Of a stretch of 45,147 nt of DNA, positions 43,029-45,147 are shown piece by piece. Every line of letters begins with the position of its first letter. Positions within the stretch are counted from its first letter, which is position 1. This DNA is from Bacteroidota bacterium (GTDB taxonomy: Bacteria > Bacteroidota > Ignavibacteria > UBA10030): contig JAFGLB010000091.1 in the NCBI GenBank assembly GCA_016928255.1, positions 1 through 45,147 of the forward strand, given 5' to 3'. The position numbers were made by a program, and so were the translations under genes. Below the pieces are notes generated by a model. It saw nothing but the letters and a program-made list of their open reading frames with translations. It was not told the origin of the DNA and ran no database searches.

Positions 43029-44261
43029 ATGAAAACAGCTTCGATTATAAAATCTGCTGCAACCGGTTCGATTCCGCGTTCCGGCAAGTTGAAGATTTTC
43101 CTTCTTGTGCTGGCTTTCATAATCATCGCTGTTACTTTATGGTACACACACGACCTCGTAAATTCACTCAGCAAAAAGGAAAAAGAAGTCGCCGATCTTT
43201 ATGCGAAATCATTGGAATACATTGCCAACGAAAAAACGACAGACGGAGATTATGATTTTCTTTTTACTGAGATTATCAATGCCATAGATTTTCCAGTCAT
43301 AATGACAAACGGGCATGACGAACCTGAATTTCCCTACGTAACCCATACAAAAAATATTTTAATTGATACCACGCAATCAAAAGAAGAACAATACTTATTC
43401 CTCAAAGAATTAATGAGGAAGATGGATAGATCCAGGCCGCCCATTAAAGTTGCATATCAGGATACAATCATACTCAACTATCTTCATTACGGCGAATCGG
43501 AGCTGCTCGTGCAATTGCGCCGGCTTCCGTATATAGAACTTGCAGTTGCCGCTCTTTTCATTCTAATAGGTTATATCAGCTTCAGTTATGTCAAACGAAC
43601 CGAGCAATCCAATATATGGGTCGGTATGGCTCGCGAAACCGCTCACCAGCTCGGCACACCAATTTCCAGCATGCTTGGCTGGGTGGAATTATTAAAAGAT
43701 CAATCGGCCGGAGATGCAAAAGCCACAGAACCGCTTCTCGATATGGAAAACGATCTTCACCGCCTGCAAAAAATTGCAGATCGTTTTTCGAAGATCGGTT
43801 CAAAACCTGACCTGCGCGAGGAAAATATTACGGAAATTATCACCCCGGTTATCAAATATTTCGAACGGCGGATTCCTCAGCTCGGCAAAAAAGTGCATCT
43901 TGTTATTGAGTCCCCGGGATCCGTATACGCACGAATAAACCGTGAATTATTTGAATGGGTGATAGAAAATCTAACAAAGAACGCGCTTGATGCAATGGAA
44001 AACGGCAAGGGCACAATTGCATATTCCATTTCTTCACACGGCAAATACAGTTACATAGATATCTCGGATACCGGAAAAGGGGTTGATATAAAACACCGCA
44101 AAGATGTATTCCGGCCGGGATTTTCAACAAAAAAGCGGGGATGGGGACTCGGATTGAGTTTATCGAAACGCATAATCGAATCACATCACGGCGGCAGGCT
44201 TTTTCTCAAAGAAAGTAAATCCGGATTTAAAACAACATTTCGTATAAAATTAAATACATGA
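43029..44261 (+). CDS. Membrane sensor histidine kinase
   Basis: This 410-residue kinase has two TM helices (~22-40 and ~168-186) flanking a ~125-residue extracytoplasmic sensor domain. The HisKA-like segment has ARETAHQLGTPISSMLGW (His206). The HATPase domain has NLTKNALDAME, DTGKGVD, FRPGFSTKKRGWGLGLSLSKRI and a closing beta strand. The AHQLGTP H-box belongs to a type common in Bacteroidota-like groups. There is no partner response regulator nearby. It lies 16 bases after purA and 8 bases before the M28-fold gene. Confidence 0.93.
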   Translation: MKTASIIKSAATGSIPRSGKLKIFLLVLAFIIIAVTLWYTHDLVNSLSKKEKEVADLYAKSLEYIANEKTTDGDYDFLFTEIINAIDFPVIMTNGHDEPEFPYVTHTKNILIDTTQSKEEQYLFLKELMRKMDRSRPPIKVAYQDTIILNYLHYGESELLVQLRRLPYIELAVAALFILIGYISFSYVKRTEQSNIWVGMARETAHQLGTPISSMLGWVELLKDQSAGDAKATEPLLDMENDLHRLQKIADRFSKIGSKPDLREENITEIITPVIKYFERRIPQLGKKVHLVIESPGSVYARINRELFEWVIENLTKNALDAMENGKGTIAYSISSHGKYSYIDISDTGKGVDIKHRKDVFRPGFSTKKRGWGLGLSLSKRIIESHHGGRLFLKESKSGFKTTFRIKLNT

Positions 44262-44269
44262 GGTCACAC

Positions 44270-45147
44270 ATGAGACGTCCTTACTTGATCGTTATCGCGG
44301 CTTTATTTGTATTTTCATTATCATGGGCACAAATACCTCTTGGAGACGAATTACAGTTTTCTGTTATGGGTATTGAAGGCAAATCGCATACGGAACGCAA
44401 TGAATTCATAAAAAAACAGCTGCAGACTCTTAATGTGGGATATGTGACTGCTCCATTCAAACACGTTTCCTATACAAAAAAGGATACCATAAAGATCGAT
44501 GGCGAAAATATAATAGTAAGGACAGGCGGAGGACCAAAACAGATCGTTGTCGGCGCTCATTATGATGCTTACGGCGATTCGCCGGGCGCAAACAACAACG
44601 GCAGCGGAGTGGCTGTTTTGCTTTCTCTTATCAAATATCTTCAGGATGTTGAATGGAATTACTCAATTGATTTTTGTTTCTTCGATCGTGGAGAATCAGA
44701 GCAAATCGGTTCCTATTACTATGTCCAGCAATTTGCAGTCCCAAAACGGCATCTGGCAATGATCAATCTCGATATTGTCGGGACAGGGGAAGAAGTATAT
44801 GCAGGGCCTATAGGCAATGATAACCGGATATTCCTGCGTTATGTTCATGAAGCGGCGCAGAAAACCGGATTCCCTTTCGTCGAGGATAAGGATTATCCGG
44901 CTTCGGACCATGTTTCATTTTCCCAGTATAACCTGCAGAATATTTCAATTTCAGTCGTGCCAAAAGGCGACGGTGAACGGTTAAGCAAGTATGTACGCAG
45001 CGGTTATAAAGCTGATTCAATTAACATGCCTGTAGTTCTTAACTCAATGAAGACACTTGAAGACCGTTCGGTTTACATATCTCCGGCTTCATTAAAAATG
45101 GCATTTGAATTCACAAGAACCCTGTTATTGCTGATAAACGAATCGGG
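44270..45147 (+). CDS. M28-fold protein, partial at window edge, probably catalytically inactive
   Basis: The frame is open for 292 residues from the ATG at 44270 to the end of the window. It has a signal peptide (to about SWA, residue 20) and an M28 peptidase fold. Compared with the intact M28 at 29679, several active-site positions are changed. The first His (His97 in GAHYDA) and Asp168 (NLDIVG) are kept. The bridging Asp in GANDN is Asn109, the catalytic Glu of GEE is Gly141 (Glu142 kept), and the last zinc His (HTPxD-type) is Lys261 in MKTLED. The fold seems preserved, so this may be a pseudo-enzyme with a binding role. It is third in the purA-kinase unit. Confidence 0.85.
   Translation, partial: MRRPYLIVIAALFVFSLSWAQIPLGDELQFSVMGIEGKSHTERNEFIKKQLQTLNVGYVTAPFKHVSYTKKDTIKIDGENIIVRTGGGPKQIVVGAHYDAYGDSPGANNNGSGVAVLLSLIKYLQDVEWNYSIDFCFFDRGESEQIGSYYYVQQFAVPKRHLAMINLDIVGTGEEVYAGPIGNDNRIFLRYVHEAAQKTGFPFVEDKDYPASDHVSFSQYNLQNISISVVPKGDGERLSKYVRSGYKADSINMPVVLNSMKTLEDRSVYISPASLKMAFEFTRTLLLLINES

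Overview
Organism. The window reads as a low-to-moderate GC (roughly 40%) Gram-negative chromosome from the broad Bacteroidota/Ignavibacteria/Calditrichota side of the tree. The clues are an S46 dipeptidyl-peptidase, many lipoprotein and Sec signals, adhesin-like DUF4097 proteins behind an ECF sigma/anti-sigma pair, a GH115/GH43/GH8 xylan locus with no SusC/SusD pair, and a DUF6485 small Cys-rich protein. The phylum is my inference from gene content, not from a marker phylogeny. No rRNA, tRNA, CRISPR array, transposase or phage gene was seen.

Layout. (1) 1-3950, plus strand: an inverted repeat, a small membrane protein, an S46 dipeptidyl-peptidase and an unrecognised soluble protein ending at a bidirectional terminator. 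(2) 3987-14152, minus strand: seven co-directional genes. The first transcribed are GH8 exo-oligoxylanase, GH115 alpha-glucuronidase and GH43 xylosidase. A hairpin terminator follows, then a corrinoid protein, a homocysteine S-methyltransferase and a UroD/MtaA-type methyltransferase, then a CE1-like esterase. (3) 14153-15765: a 580-bp divergent control region with a LacI-type palindrome, and the LacI-family regulator. (4) 15843-21418: a patatin phospholipase, a coiled-coil lipoprotein, a repeat-rich gap, and a PA14-containing GH3 glycosidase on the minus strand. (5) 21607-28576, minus strand: a hybrid histidine kinase, a transglutaminase-like protein, and the operon ECF sigma - zinc-finger/HEAT anti-sigma - two DUF4097 beta-repeat proteins. 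(6) 28758-31952, plus strand: an alpha/beta hydrolase and an M28 peptidase with a membrane domain. (7) 31962-40955, minus strand: rlmD, phosphohexomutase, enolase, J-domain membrane protein, DUF6485 protein, a membrane metalloprotease with TPR-like repeats, and murA. (8) 41064-45147, plus strand: nitroreductase, purA, a sensor histidine kinase and an M28-fold protein cut by the window edge.

How it fits together. The LacI-controlled block looks like a glucuronoxylan utilisation locus: GH115 removes (4-O-methyl)glucuronate, GH8 trims xylo-oligosaccharides, GH43 (and perhaps the distant GH3) yields monosaccharides, and the esterase could remove acyl or feruloyl groups. The most provocative feature is the corrinoid methyl-transfer operon directly downstream on the same strand. 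It carries a donor-side methyltransferase, a corrinoid carrier and a homocysteine acceptor enzyme. Its position suggests, without proving, that the cell salvages methyl groups released with xylan (from 4-O-methylglucuronate or feruloyl methoxy groups) into methionine.

Other points for follow-up. A family of inverted repeats has arms that are themselves near-palindromes (four sites). The last M28 protein appears to have lost three active-site residues. The GH8 signal peptide looks split by a one-base frameshift. Two neighbouring DUF4097 proteins carry strictly phased GG repeats.
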